Assembly: GCA_937943665.1 (NCBI GenBank)
Contig: CALEAR010000241.1
Coordinates: forward strand, 1-11,723
Source of the DNA: an uncultured Alcanivoracaceae bacterium
GTDB taxonomy: Bacteria; Pseudomonadota; Gammaproteobacteria; Pseudomonadales; Alcanivoracaceae
Direction: 5' to 3'
Length of the DNA stretch: 11,723 nt
Shown here: piece after piece, positions 1 through 7,666 of the stretch
Layout of the letters: each line of letters opens with the position of its first letter
How positions within the stretch are numbered: the first letter of the stretch is position 1
The notes under the pieces: model-generated
Told to the model about the DNA's origin: nothing
The model's database searches: none
The model's input: the letters and a program-made list of their open reading frames with translations, nothing else
Position numbers and translations under genes: made by a program

Positions 1-6
1 TATGCT

Positions 7-159
7 TTAGGCTTTGAGACTTTTACTAGAGTGTTTTTTTATATAACAATTGTTGTTTAACACGTGAGAAAGCAGCAGGCGCGCATCCATAGCAGGGCTA
101 AGGGAGCCAGCGATTGCAAGTTGCTGTTGCGCCTGCTGCAACCAACTCCCTATGGTCAT
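7..159 (-). pseudogene. prmC: PrmC (HemK) release factor glutamine methyltransferase, N-terminal fragment ended by an in-frame stop
   Basis: PrmC N5-methylates the glutamine of the GGQ motif of RF1 and RF2, using S-adenosylmethionine, in the cytoplasm. Only about 50 residues are readable: they begin MTIGSWLQQAQQQL, continue through DARLLLSHVL and end in YIKKHSSKSLKA, which fits the helical N-terminal domain of PrmC (the usual pattern is a DAxxLLxxxL helix, then Y-[IL]-xx-HP-xxx-L). The family is about 280 residues, so the catalytic Rossmann domain with its NPPY motif is not in the window. The reading frame is closed by TAA at 7-9, six bases from the edge. Family similarity holds right up to that stop, so a point change (for example CAA or GAA to TAA) or a sequencing error explains it better than a frameshift. 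The start ATG (157-159) lies one base after the prfA stop and has a GGTGAG ribosome site, consistent with a hemA-prfA-prmC operon. Identity is fairly sure from context; whether the gene is truly broken is not. Confidence 0.6.
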
Positions 160-160
160 A

Positions 161-1246
161 TTAGTGCTCACCCATGGCCGCCAATTGCTCCGCCTGATGC
201 TCCGCTTGCAGAGCATCGAGCAATTCGGTGAGATCCCCTTCCATCACTTCCGCCAGCTTGTAAAGTGTTAGGTTAATGCGATGATCCGTTAAACGACCTT
301 GGGGGAAATTATAGGTGCGAATCCGCTCACTGCGGTCTCCTGAACCCACTAAAGATTTTCGTGTGGCGGCCATTTCCTGCTGTTGTTTTTGCTGCATGGC
401 ATCCAACAGGCGAGAGCGCAACAACACCATGGCTTTAGCACGGTTACTGTGTTGGCTTCGTTCTTCTTGGCACTCCACCACTAACCCAGTGGGTAAGTGA
501 GTGATGCGCACAGCGGAATCTGTGGTGTTAACGTGTTGCCCACCGGCACCGGAGGCGCGGAAAGTATCAATGCGTAAATCCTCATTTCGGATTTCCACAT
601 CTTCTACCTCTTCCGCTTCTGCCATAATGGCCACGGTACAGGCGGAGGTGTGCACACGGCCCTGGGATTCTGTGGCTGGCACACGCTGCACTCGGTGAGC
701 ACCTGATTCAAACTTCAAACGAGAATAAACGCCATCTCCTATCACGCGGCAAATCACTTCTTTATAGCCGCCATGTTCCCCCTCGTTACAACTCACCATT
801 TCCACACGCCAACCTTGGCTATCAGCATAACGGGTGTACATGCGCAATAAATCACCAGCAAAGATGGCAGCTTCATCCCCTCCGGTGCCTGCACGCACCT
901 CTAGGAAGACGTTGCTTTTATCCCGTGGATCACGGGGTAGCATTAGGCGTTGCAGCTCATCCTCGAGTTCACTGAGGCGCTCACTAATGGTGGCATATTC
1001 CTCTTGCCCCATGGCTTTCATATCTGGGTCAGAATCCGCCATCATGGCTTCCGCCGCTGCGAGGTTTTCTTTTTCTTCACGCCATTGGTTAAAGCAATTC
1101 ACCACATCGCCAAGTTCCGCATATTCTTGGGACATTTCGCGGAAACGCTTTTGATCATTAATAACCTCAGGCTGAGACATTAGCGCCGCCAATTCCTCGT
1201 GGCGATCACACAGGCTTTGCAATTTGGCTTGTAAACTTTCTTTCAT
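161..1246 (-). CDS. prfA: Peptide chain release factor 1 (RF1)
   Basis: RF1 recognises UAA and UAG in the ribosomal A site and triggers hydrolysis of peptidyl-tRNA. The 361-residue protein has the family length. The codon-recognition tripeptide is P190-A191-T192 (inside [13 protein letters not shown]), which marks RF1 rather than RF2, whose motif is SPF. The catalytic GGQ is G235-G236-Q237 within [10 protein letters not shown]237 is the residue methylated by PrmC. The coiled N-terminal domain occupies roughly residues 1-100. The ATG at 1246 overlaps the hemA stop as ATGA (1243-1246) and no strong ribosome site stands in front of it, so translation is probably coupled to hemA. It ends in TAA one base before the prmC start. 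The hemA-prfA-prmC order is classic in Gammaproteobacteria. Nothing unusual in the protein. Confidence 0.98.
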   Translation of the reverse strand: MKESLQAKLQSLCDRHEELAALMSQPEVINDQKRFREMSQEYAELGDVVNCFNQWREEKENLAAAEAMMADSDPDMKAMGQEEYATISERLSELEDELQRLMLPRDPRDKSNVFLEVRAGTGGDEAAIFAGDLLRMYTRYADSQGWRVEMVSCNEGEHGGYKEVICRVIGDGVYSRLKFESGAHRVQRVPATESQGRVHTSACTVAIMAEAEEVEDVEIRNEDLRIDTFRASGAGGQHVNTTDSAVRITHLPTGLVVECQEERSQHSNRAKAMVLLRSRLLDAMQQKQQQEMAATRKSLVGSGDRSERIRTYNFPQGRLTDHRINLTLYKLAEVMEGDLTELLDALQAEHQAEQLAAMGEH

Positions 1247-2517
1247 TCGTCTTTGCTACTCTTCGGTATTGGCATTAGTAATAATTCTTCCGCATGGGCG
1301 AGCCCATCCACCCGTTCATCAGCGGCAAACGCTCGCATTGCCACACTTGGCTGATGCATTAGTTTACGGGTTAAACGGTGTTCAAAGCGAGCTAACACCG
1401 CCTCTGGGTCCTTCCCTTGACGCAACTGCCCTAAGGCTTCCTCAAGCTCGGTACGACCAATTTGCGCCACCTGTTCACGATATCGCCGAATATGCGGCAC
1501 AGCTTGCCGTTCACGCAAACGCCGTGCATACCCAGCCACCGCTCGCTCAATAATGGCCTCCGCCTCTTGGGCAGCGGCTTCTCGTTGGCGCACATTTTCG
1601 GCAATGGCTTGCTGCAAATCATCCACCGAATACAAATAAACATCCTGAAGCTTACCCACATCCGGAGACACATCCCGCGGCACCGCTATATCCACCATAA
1701 AAATGGGTTTATGTTTACGACGTTTCAAGGCCCTTGCCACTTCAGGCTTTTCAATAACGGTCTTAGGACTACCCGTGCAAGAAATCACAATATCCGCTTG
1801 AGCTAACGCCTCTGGCAAGGCGTCCAACCCTATGGCTTTCCCTTGCACCGTGGCTGCCAGTTCCTCTGCCCGAGACAGGGTTCGGTTAGCAATGGTGATG
1901 TCTTGTACACCTTGCTCCACCAGATGGCGCACCACCAACTGAATCATTTCACCTGCACCCACCAGTAAGGCGCGGCTATGGGCCAAATCCGCAAAAATGT
2001 GACGCGCCAAAGACACAGCAGCATAAGCCACTGATACGGGGTTTTCTCCAATGGCGGTTTCGGTACGAATGGCTTTCGCCACGGAAAACACATGTTGAAA
2101 GGTTTGCTGCAGCTCAGAGCCTAACGCATTACACTCTTGGCTGAGACTATACGCATCACGCATTTGGCCTAAAATTTGCGGCTCACCCAATACTAAGGAG
2201 TTAAGCCCTCCCGCCACACGCATCATGTGTTTTAAAGCCTTGGCCCCCTCGTAGTGATACAGGGCGGCCTCCACCTGCTCCACAGGCAATTGATGCCAGC
2301 GCGCCAACCATTGAGCAAGATTCACCTGCTGTTCTTCATCCACTAGGCAGTAAAGCTCCGTGCGATTACACGTGGATAACAAAGCTGCTTCTCGCACACC
2401 CACTTGTCGCTGCAAGTCCTCTAATGCCATTGCCTGCTCTCCCTCGGGAAAGCTTAATAGCTCACGCAGTTCTACTTCTGCGGTGGTATGATTAACGCCT
2501 GTTGCCAATAATTTCAT
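1243..2517 (-). CDS. hemA: Glutamyl-tRNA reductase
   Basis: It reduces glutamyl-tRNA(Glu) with NADPH to glutamate-1-semialdehyde, the first committed step of C5-pathway tetrapyrrole synthesis in the cytoplasm. I chose the ATG at 2515-2517, giving 424 residues beginning [13 protein letters not shown]; this puts the catalytic cysteine of STCNRTELY at C50, as in E. coli. An upstream in-frame GTG at 2550 would add 11 residues unlike the family. Other landmarks are the conserved [16 protein letters not shown] segment (about 103-118), the NADPH-binding LVGAGE (about 185-190), and a helical C-terminal dimerisation region ending in basic and acidic residues. A weak purine-rich ribosome site (AAGGG) stands about 14 bases before the start. 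The gene leads the minus-strand operon with prfA and prmC and its TGA overlaps the prfA ATG. It diverges from the TPR lipoprotein gene. Confidence 0.98.
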   Translation of the reverse strand: MKLLATGVNHTTAEVELRELLSFPEGEQAMALEDLQRQVGVREAALLSTCNRTELYCLVDEEQQVNLAQWLARWHQLPVEQVEAALYHYEGAKALKHMMRVAGGLNSLVLGEPQILGQMRDAYSLSQECNALGSELQQTFQHVFSVAKAIRTETAIGENPVSVAYAAVSLARHIFADLAHSRALLVGAGEMIQLVVRHLVEQGVQDITIANRTLSRAEELAATVQGKAIGLDALPEALAQADIVISCTGSPKTVIEKPEVARALKRRKHKPIFMVDIAVPRDVSPDVGKLQDVYLYSVDDLQQAIAENVRQREAAAQEAEAIIERAVAGYARRLRERQAVPHIRRYREQVAQIGRTELEEALGQLRQGKDPEAVLARFEHRLTRKLMHQPSVAMRAFAADERVDGLAHAEELLLMPIPKSSKDE

Positions 2518-2656
2518 TGTGATAGGTTTAGCCCTTACGATGATGCCCACGCATTTTGAGGGAACTTAATTGGTAAAACAATGTTGTGTGTAATGCCATG
2601 GGCAATTACGTTAATTTGTGCCAAGTACTCATTTAACACCACGGACACCAAATATA
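2518..2656. promoter_or_regulatory. Divergent intergenic region between hemA and the TPR lipoprotein gene
   Basis: About 139 bases separate the two divergent starts, so promoters for both operons should lie here (inference from layout). On the minus strand the best candidate I can see is TTGTTT (2576-2581) and CAAAAT (2553-2558) with a 17-base spacer, matching only 7 of 12 sigma-70 consensus positions, which would transcribe hemA. On the plus strand I see no convincing -35/-10 pair. No operator-like palindrome stands out. Confidence 0.4.
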
Positions 2657-4306
2657 ATGTTCAAACCACTGCTGCCTCTTTGTGCACTTATGTTGCTTTG
2701 GGGTTGTGCCACCTCCCCCAGTGCCCCCACTTCCAACGTTGAGGCGCCCTCTTCAAGCCCTGAGTATGTTTATGATCAGGGGGCTTTAGGTGATTTGCTA
2801 TTGGCCGAGGTCAGCTTACAACGCGACGAAAGACAGTTGGCCCTAGATTACTACCAAGCTCACAGCACACACAGCCAAAGCCCCGCCATGAGCCGGGAAG
2901 CTTCCTTCATTGCCTACTTTGCTCAGCAACCACAAGCGGCACTGAATGAGGCCACCCACTGGCTTTCCCTCGAACCTCAAAGCAGTGAGGCACACCAAGT
3001 GGCGGCCTTAGCATTAATTATGTTGGGCAACCCTCAGGCAGCCACTGAACATATTGATAACCTACTTGCCACGGCGGGCAGTGAAGGGCTCACCGATTTC
3101 CTCGCCCTCAGCCAAGATATGCCAGAGGAGCACACAGATACACTTGTGAAAACCTTAGCGAGCCTAGCCACCTCCTACCCTCAAGAAAGCGCCCTATGGT
3201 ACGCGGACGCCATGCTGCAGCAGGAAAACGGGGATCCCAAGGCAGCACTGCGCTCTCTGAATAAATCGTTACGCATTACCCCCGAACACACAGAGGCGCA
3301 GCTACTAAAGGCCCGTCTTCTGTTTGACACTCATCGCCAAAATGCCGCCTTACGCCATCAGCGCAAGCTAATTAAGAAGCACCCTAATGAACTGCGTTAT
3401 CAAGCGCAACACATACAGTTTCTACTGGAGGCGAATCAAGATCACGCCGCCCAAGCGGCATTGGATACCTTTGCTGAGCGACACCCAGATTCCCAAGAGC
3501 TGCGCCTTGCGGTGGGCATCTCCGCCATGAAGCAAGGGCATTACGCCACCGCCAAAAACATTATGGAAGGCTTGCTTCAAGAGGGATATCGCTCCGATGA
3601 AATCCATCTTTACTTGGCTCAAAGTGCCGAAGAACACGGAGATTACAACACGGCCCTTCACCACTACCAAGCCGTGGAATCCTCAGAAGCCCAGCTGCAG
3701 GCCAGATTCCAAATGGCGCAATTATATCATCAACAGAAAAATTACGAAGCGTGCGAAAAAACTTTCCGCCAGTTACGTGAGGATTATCCCGAACAAAGTT
3801 TGGACCTTTATTTAGCGGAAGCACAGCTGTGGCATAAAGATTCCCCCAAGGCAGCACTGAATATTTTGCAGCAGGCACAACAGATCCATGGCCAACAACC
3901 AGACCTCCTCTACTTACACGCCTTGGTATTAGAGCAGCTAGGCCACATTGCGCAAGCAGAAAAGAACCTCAGACGCATTCTGCTTGAAGATCCAATGAAC
4001 GCTCCCGCTTTAAATGCCCTTGGCTACATATTAACGGACCGCACCAATCGCCACGAAGAAGCCTATGAATACATTCACCAGGCCCTCACCCTAGCTCCAG
4101 ATAACCCAGCGATTCTAGATTCCATGGGTTGGGTTTTATTCAATCTAGGTCGCACCGAAGAAGCGCTGCCCTACTTAGAAAAATCCTATACTGCGCTTAA
4201 AGATGATGAAGTGGCAGAACATCTCATTAAGGTTCTCATGAAGCTAAACCGCAGCGAAGAAGCACAAAGGCTCTTAGAGCAACACCCTGAACTATCAATT
4301 GAATAG
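2657..4306 (+). CDS. TPR-repeat outer-membrane lipoprotein
   Basis: A 549-residue exported tetratricopeptide-repeat protein of unknown exact role. The start at the ATG 2657-2659 gives a classical lipoprotein signal: MFKP, a hydrophobic core, then LLWGC with the lipidated cysteine at C17. The tryptophan at -2 is atypical, but G at -1 and C at +1 fit. The residue after the cysteine is Ala, not Asp, so the mature protein should go to the outer membrane. A GTG at 2618 would add 13 residues before the signal and is less likely. The mature part is nearly all helical TPR pairs; the clearest are near the C-terminus, with NALGYILTD, EEAYEYIHQALTLAPDNP and SMGWVLFNLGRTEEALPYLEKS. From memory, Pseudomonas carries a similar TPR protein at this spot between hemA and lolB. 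TPR scaffolds mediate protein contacts; a link to LolB-dependent envelope assembly is inference from the eight-base spacing to lolB. Ends in TAG. Confidence 0.9.
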   Translation: MFKPLLPLCALMLLWGCATSPSAPTSNVEAPSSSPEYVYDQGALGDLLLAEVSLQRDERQLALDYYQAHSTHSQSPAMSREASFIAYFAQQPQAALNEATHWLSLEPQSSEAHQVAALALIMLGNPQAATEHIDNLLATAGSEGLTDFLALSQDMPEEHTDTLVKTLASLATSYPQESALWYADAMLQQENGDPKAALRSLNKSLRITPEHTEAQLLKARLLFDTHRQNAALRHQRKLIKKHPNELRYQAQHIQFLLEANQDHAAQAALDTFAERHPDSQELRLAVGISAMKQGHYATAKNIMEGLLQEGYRSDEIHLYLAQSAEEHGDYNTALHHYQAVESSEAQLQARFQMAQLYHQQKNYEACEKTFRQLREDYPEQSLDLYLAEAQLWHKDSPKAALNILQQAQQIHGQQPDLLYLHALVLEQLGHIAQAEKNLRRILLEDPMNAPALNALGYILTDRTNRHEEAYEYIHQALTLAPDNPAILDSMGWVLFNLGRTEEALPYLEKSYTALKDDEVAEHLIKVLMKLNRSEEAQRLLEQHPELSIE

Positions 4307-4314
4307 AGGTTTTC

Positions 4315-4881
4315 ATGCACCGCTTATTTTGGTTTCTCAGCCTCTTGCTTATTTTTCTTAGCGGCTGCCAAATGGCACCTAGCCCCCAAGAGGCCCCACG
4401 CGACCCAGCCACACTCACCCATTGGCAGGCACAGGGGCGCTTTGCGTACAAAACTCCTGAGGACGGCGGCTCCGCCACCGTACGTTGGCAACAACACGAC
4501 CAACAGGGCGAGCTACGCTTTTCTGGCCCCATGGGGTTTGGCAGCGCTGAACTACAATGGAGCCCCCACCATGCCACCCTGATCACCAACAAAGGGGAAT
4601 TCAGCGCCCCTAACGCAGAAGCCTTAGCCTTTGAGCTCACAGGCCTCCCCCTGCCCGCCGAAGCCTTAGTGTATTGGCTACGCGGCTTGCCTTGGCCTCA
4701 TGCTCCCGCTCAAAAACACCAAGGTGAGCCCCACCCACATGGATTAGAGCAATTGGGCTGGTCTGTGGAATATGATCGTTGGAAGCAGGTGCAAGGCTAC
4801 TGGCTCCCGCACCGTTTAAAAGCTAAACATGCACACAACACCTTTACTCTTGTGATTCAACAATGGATACCCGCACCGTGA
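4315..4881 (+). CDS. lolB: Outer-membrane lipoprotein receptor LolB
   Basis: LolB receives lipoproteins from the periplasmic carrier LolA and inserts them into the inner leaflet of the outer membrane. The 188-residue protein has a textbook lipoprotein signal: MHRLFWF, a leucine-rich core, and lipobox LSGC with the cysteine at C18, followed by Gln. The mature part matches LolB: WQAQGRFAYKTPEDGG, then RFSGPMGFGSAEL, which corresponds to the protruding hydrophobic loop (L68 in mature E. coli LolB; here Met/Phe at the tip, my alignment), then LTGLPLPAEALVYWLRGLPWP, and a C-terminal YWLPHRLKA strand. A ribosome site (GAGG, 4307-4310 area) overlaps the end of the preceding gene, so the two are probably co-transcribed. 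The 3' end overlaps ispE; the lolB-ispE pairing is standard in Gammaproteobacteria and supports the call. Confidence 0.95.
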   Translation: MHRLFWFLSLLLIFLSGCQMAPSPQEAPRDPATLTHWQAQGRFAYKTPEDGGSATVRWQQHDQQGELRFSGPMGFGSAELQWSPHHATLITNKGEFSAPNAEALAFELTGLPLPAEALVYWLRGLPWPHAPAQKHQGEPHPHGLEQLGWSVEYDRWKQVQGYWLPHRLKAKHAHNTFTLVIQQWIPAP

Positions 4882-5735
4882 GTTTACTATTACCCTCACC
4901 GGCTAAACTGAATTTATTCCTCCATATTACTGGGCAACGGGAGGATGGCTATCACACACTGCAAACCCTCTTCACCTTCCTGGATTACTGCGACACATTA
5001 GCCTTTACTCCCACCGATGATGGCCTCATTACCCTTGAGGCACCCGCAGCGTTAGGCGCATTAGAAGACAACTTGGTGTTTCGCGCTGCCACCTTATTAC
5101 AAAAACACACAGGCACCTCAAAAGGCGCTCATATTCGTTTAACGAAAAAAATTCCTGCAGGGGCTGGCTTAGGAGGGGGTTCCAGTAATGCGGCCACCAC
5201 ACTCATAGGGCTCAACACACTATGGCGCACTAACGTGGACATCCACACCCTAAAAGCACTTGCCCTACAATTAGGTGCAGATGTGCCCATCTTTGTGCAC
5301 GGCCACACCGCCTTCGCAGAAGGAGTTGGCGAGCAACTTTCTAGCTTAAATATTGAGCAAAAACCCTACATTGTGGTGATACCTGATGCTTTTGTGAGCA
5401 CTCAAACCATTTTTCAACATCCGGGCTTGACAAGAAACTCACCAGAAATTACATTAGCGCCACTTCTTCAGGGGGGCACACAAATCTCCCTAAGGAATGA
5501 TTGCCAAGCTGTGGTAACCCAGTGTTATCCGGAAGTCCAAGAGGCATTGGATTGGTTGGCAGAAAGATTTGGCACCAGCCAAATGAGTGGTACAGGTTCA
5601 GCGGTTTTTGCACCAGTTGCCTCTTTAAAAAAAGGTGCTAGAATACTCGCGCAGTTACCACCTGGTTGGTCAGGTTTCGTCGCAACGAGTTGCAACACAT
5701 CACCACTTCATGATGCGCTGCAGCATAAAGAATAG
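4863..5735 (+). CDS. ispE: 4-diphosphocytidyl-2-C-methyl-D-erythritol kinase
   Basis: IspE phosphorylates CDP-methylerythritol at the 2-hydroxyl with ATP, the fourth step of the MEP route to isoprenoid precursors. The 290-residue GHMP-kinase-fold protein has the opening PSPAKLNLFLHITG (catalytic Lys at K15), the glycine-rich ATP loop IPAGAGLGGGSSNAA (about 97-111), LGADVPIFVHGHTAFAEGVGE with the catalytic Asp at D140, and the C-terminal GTGSAVFA motif (SGTGSAVFA). Two starts are possible. The ATG at 4863 overlaps lolB by 19 bases. The GTG at 4878 overlaps its stop as GTGA and leaves five residues before PSPAKLN, close to the E. coli length. Neither has a clear ribosome site, so coupling to lolB translation is likely. 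I give the ATG but cannot exclude the GTG. The stop TAG lies 18 bases before the tRNA gene. Confidence 0.96.
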   Translation: MDTRTVSLLLPSPAKLNLFLHITGQREDGYHTLQTLFTFLDYCDTLAFTPTDDGLITLEAPAALGALEDNLVFRAATLLQKHTGTSKGAHIRLTKKIPAGAGLGGGSSNAATTLIGLNTLWRTNVDIHTLKALALQLGADVPIFVHGHTAFAEGVGEQLSSLNIEQKPYIVVIPDAFVSTQTIFQHPGLTRNSPEITLAPLLQGGTQISLRNDCQAVVTQCYPEVQEALDWLAERFGTSQMSGTGSAVFAPVASLKKGARILAQLPPGWSGFVATSCNTSPLHDALQHKE

Positions 5736-5753
5736 CGACAAAGGTTAAAGTGT

Positions 5754-5829
5754 TGGGGTATAGCCAAGTTGGTAAGGCAGCGGGTTTTGATCCCGTTATT
5801 CCCAGGTTCGAGTCCTGGTACCCCAGCCA
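5754..5829 (+). tRNA. tRNA-Gln, anticodon UUG
   Basis: A full 76-base cloverleaf with encoded CCA. The acceptor stem is TGGGGTA (5754-5760) with TACCCCA (5819-5825), followed by discriminator G and CCA (5827-5829). The D arm is GCCA-AGTTGGTAA-GGC. The anticodon loop is TTTTGAT (5785-5791), with anticodon TTG at 5787-5789 closed by a GC-rich stem. The T arm is CCAGG-TTCGAGT-CCTGG (5802-5818). The U1-A72 acceptor pair and overall sequence are typical of bacterial glutamine tRNA. It sits 18 bases after ispE and 53 bases before prs with no clear promoter of its own, so it is probably processed out of the operon transcript. Confidence 0.97.
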
Positions 5830-5882
5830 TCTTTTCATTGATCCTTCATCTGTAACTTGTCGAAATCCCTCAGGGGGAACCC

Positions 5883-6842
5883 GTGTCCAAACTCGTTGTC
5901 TTTACCGGTAATGCCAACCCGGAACTGGCTCAAGCTATGGTACGCCAGCTCAACATTCCCCTTGGTGCAGCTGCAGTGGGCACCTTCAGAGACGGCGAAG
6001 TCTCAGTGGAAATCCATGAAAACGTGCGCGGAAAGGATGTGTTTATTGTTCAGCCCACCTGCCGCCCCACTAACGATAACCTCATGGAAGTGCTGGTAAT
6101 GGCAGATGCCATTCGCCGCTCCTCAGCAAGCCGTATCACCGCCGTAATCCCCTACTTTGGTTATGCTCGTCAGGACCGTCGCGTACGTTCCGCCCGTGTG
6201 CCCATTACTGCAAAAGTGGTAGCCGGCATGATCACAGCAGCGGGTTTTGACCGTGTGGTAACTGTGGATCTGCACGCAGACCAAATCCAGGGCTTTTTTG
6301 ATATTCCAGTGGATAACGTTTACGCCACACCATTATTTGTGGCGGACATCGAGCGCAAAGGCTACAAGGACCCCATGGTGGTTTCCCCAGATGTGGGCGG
6401 TGTAGTACGTGCCCGTGCCTTGGCTAAGCAGCTTAACGATACCGATTTAGCTATTATTGATAAGCGCCGCGCCAGAGCTAACGAATCTCAAGTGATGCAC
6501 ATTATTGGTGAGGTGAAGGATCGCACCTGTATTCTTGTGGATGACATGGTAGATACCGCCGGCACCCTTTGCCAAGCGGCTCAAGCCTTAAAAGATCGCG
6601 GCGCCAGCCAAGTGGTGGCTTATTGCACACACCCTGTACTTTCTGGCCCTGCCATTGAGAACGTACGCAATTCCGCCCTTGATGAAATGGTGGTTACCGA
6701 TACTATTCCTCTTTCAGAAGAGGCGCGCAATTGCAAAAAAATCCGTGCCCTATCCCTCGCTCCCATGTTGGCTGAAACCATTCGCCGCGTGAATAACGAG
6801 GAATCGCTCTCAGCCATGTTCGATCGCTTAGAGCTGGTGTAG
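5883..6842 (+). CDS. prs: Ribose-phosphate pyrophosphokinase (PRPP synthetase)
   Basis: Prs converts ribose-5-phosphate and ATP to PRPP, the precursor for purines, pyrimidines, NAD, histidine and tryptophan. The 319-residue protein has the class I family length. Landmarks are [14 protein letters not shown], the flexible loop [10 protein letters not shown] (91-100), [12 protein letters not shown] with H131, IIDKRR with K194, and the PRPP-binding loop [11 protein letters not shown] around D220-D221 to T228. These positions coincide with those of the E. coli enzyme, which supports the start. The start codon is GTG (5883-5885) with a strong AGGGGG site at 5872-5877. The C-terminus ends DRLELV, a few residues beyond the common SISAMF end. 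It is followed by a strong intrinsic terminator, closing the lolB-ispE-tRNA-prs unit. Confidence 0.98.
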   Translation: MSKLVVFTGNANPELAQAMVRQLNIPLGAAAVGTFRDGEVSVEIHENVRGKDVFIVQPTCRPTNDNLMEVLVMADAIRRSSASRITAVIPYFGYARQDRRVRSARVPITAKVVAGMITAAGFDRVVTVDLHADQIQGFFDIPVDNVYATPLFVADIERKGYKDPMVVSPDVGGVVRARALAKQLNDTDLAIIDKRRARANESQVMHIIGEVKDRTCILVDDMVDTAGTLCQAAQALKDRGASQVVAYCTHPVLSGPAIENVRNSALDEMVVTDTIPLSEEARNCKKIRALSLAPMLAETIRRVNNEESLSAMFDRLELV

Positions 6843-6862
6843 TAAATAAGTAGTTTTAGCTA

Positions 6863-6890
6863 GCCAGTGCCCTATGGCACTGGCTTTTTT
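6863..6890 (+). terminator. Rho-independent terminator after prs
   Basis: A perfect nine-base-pair stem, GCCAGTGCC (6863-6871) and GGCACTGGC (6876-6884), with a four-base CTAT loop, followed by six T (6885-6890). A6862 and T6885 can add a tenth pair. It lies 20 bases after the prs stop and is the clearest terminator in the window. Confidence 0.95.
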
Positions 6891-6903
6891 ATACAAAGCA
6901 TTA

Positions 6904-6909
6904 GATAAT
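6904..6909 (+). promoter_or_regulatory. Possible -10 box for the rplY operon
   Basis: GATAAT at 6904-6909 matches five of six TATAAT positions and stands after the prs terminator, where a promoter for rplY-pth-ychF is needed. No good -35 is seen 17 bases upstream; that space is the terminator T-tract. If used, it would leave an rplY leader of about 65 bases. Weak evidence. Confidence 0.3.
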
Positions 6910-6931
6910 ACAGCCCCTTTTTCATTAACCC

Positions 6932-6961
6932 CTTGTGGTATCTGGTCGCAGGAGCCACAGG
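6932..6961 (+). promoter_or_regulatory. Stem-loop in the rplY 5' leader
   Basis: CTTGTGG (6932-6938) pairs with CCACAGG (6955-6961), seven pairs including one G-U. Inside is a TAT/GAG internal loop and a short upper stem CTG/CAG (6942-6944 with 6949-6951). It ends nine bases before the GGAGA ribosome site of rplY (6971-6975). Autogenous repression of rplY by L25 has been described for E. coli, so a regulatory role is plausible, but that it acts here is inference. Confidence 0.4.
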
Positions 6962-6982
6962 ACATCAATAGGAGACTAACTC

Positions 6983-7654
6983 ATGAGCAATGAGTTAACA
7001 CTAGAAGCTAAGAGCCGTTCCGATGTGGGGAAAGGTGCGAGCCGCCGCCTACGTCGTGAGCAGCAAAGCATCCCTGCCAGCGTTTACGGTGCAGGCAAAG
7101 ACGCACAGCAAATCAGCATTGAATTACGCCACATTGTAAAAGCCTTAGAAAATGAAAGCTTTTACAACCAGATCGTTTCCCTCAACATTGATGGCAAAGA
7201 CGAATCTGTTATTTTGCGTGATTTACAGCGCCACCCCTCCAAAGGTGTGCCCATGCACGCTGACTTCCTCCGTGTGGATGCTTCACAAGAACTCACCCTA
7301 AGCATTCCCATTACCTTACTCAATGAAGAAGCCTGTGAAGGCGTTCGTCTTGAGAACGGTCTACTCACACGTAACCTCAGTGAAGTGGAAATCAGCTGCT
7401 TGCCTAAGGACATTCCAGAAGCCCTTGAGCTAGATGTGGCCGAGTTGAAGATTGGTGAATCCTTGCACTTATCCGATATTCAGCTGCCTGAAGGTGTAAC
7501 GATTCCCGCGCTACAGCACGGCGAAGAGTACGACCAACCTGTGGTATCTGTTATCGAGCAGCGTGAAGAAGAGCCTGAGGAAGATGTAGAAGCCGCTGAA
7601 GAAGCTGCCACTGAGGACGCTTCCGCTGAAGAAGAAGGTAGCGACGAGGAATAA
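6983..7654 (+). CDS. rplY: 50S ribosomal protein L25 (bL25, Ctc/TL5-type long form)
   Basis: L25 binds 5S rRNA in the large subunit. At 223 residues this is the long Ctc/TL5 form rather than the roughly 94-residue E. coli form. The N-terminal 5S-binding domain (about 1-93) includes GKGASRRLRRE, IPASVYGAG, and VILRDLQRHPSKGVPMHADFLRV. A beta-rich C-terminal TL5 domain follows (about 100-190), with LSEVEISCLPKDIPEALELDV and LHLSDIQLPEGV. The last 30 or so residues are a low-complexity Glu/Ala tail (EEEPEEDVEAAEEAA onward), common in proteobacterial members and probably disordered. The start ATG has a GGAGA site seven bases upstream. The stop is 12 bases before pth, and the rplY-pth-ychF order is conserved. 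Confidence 0.97.
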   Translation: MSNELTLEAKSRSDVGKGASRRLRREQQSIPASVYGAGKDAQQISIELRHIVKALENESFYNQIVSLNIDGKDESVILRDLQRHPSKGVPMHADFLRVDASQELTLSIPITLLNEEACEGVRLENGLLTRNLSEVEISCLPKDIPEALELDVAELKIGESLHLSDIQLPEGVTIPALQHGEEYDQPVVSVIEQREEEPEEDVEAAEEAATEDASAEEEGSDEE

Positions 7655-7666
7655 GGGCTTAGCATT

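Noticed and set aside
34..42. Frameshift at the homopolymer run as the cause of the prmC break
   Set aside because: Shifting the frame there removes the HSSKSL match to the PrmC pattern, while the original frame keeps it up to the TAA, so a substitution fits better.
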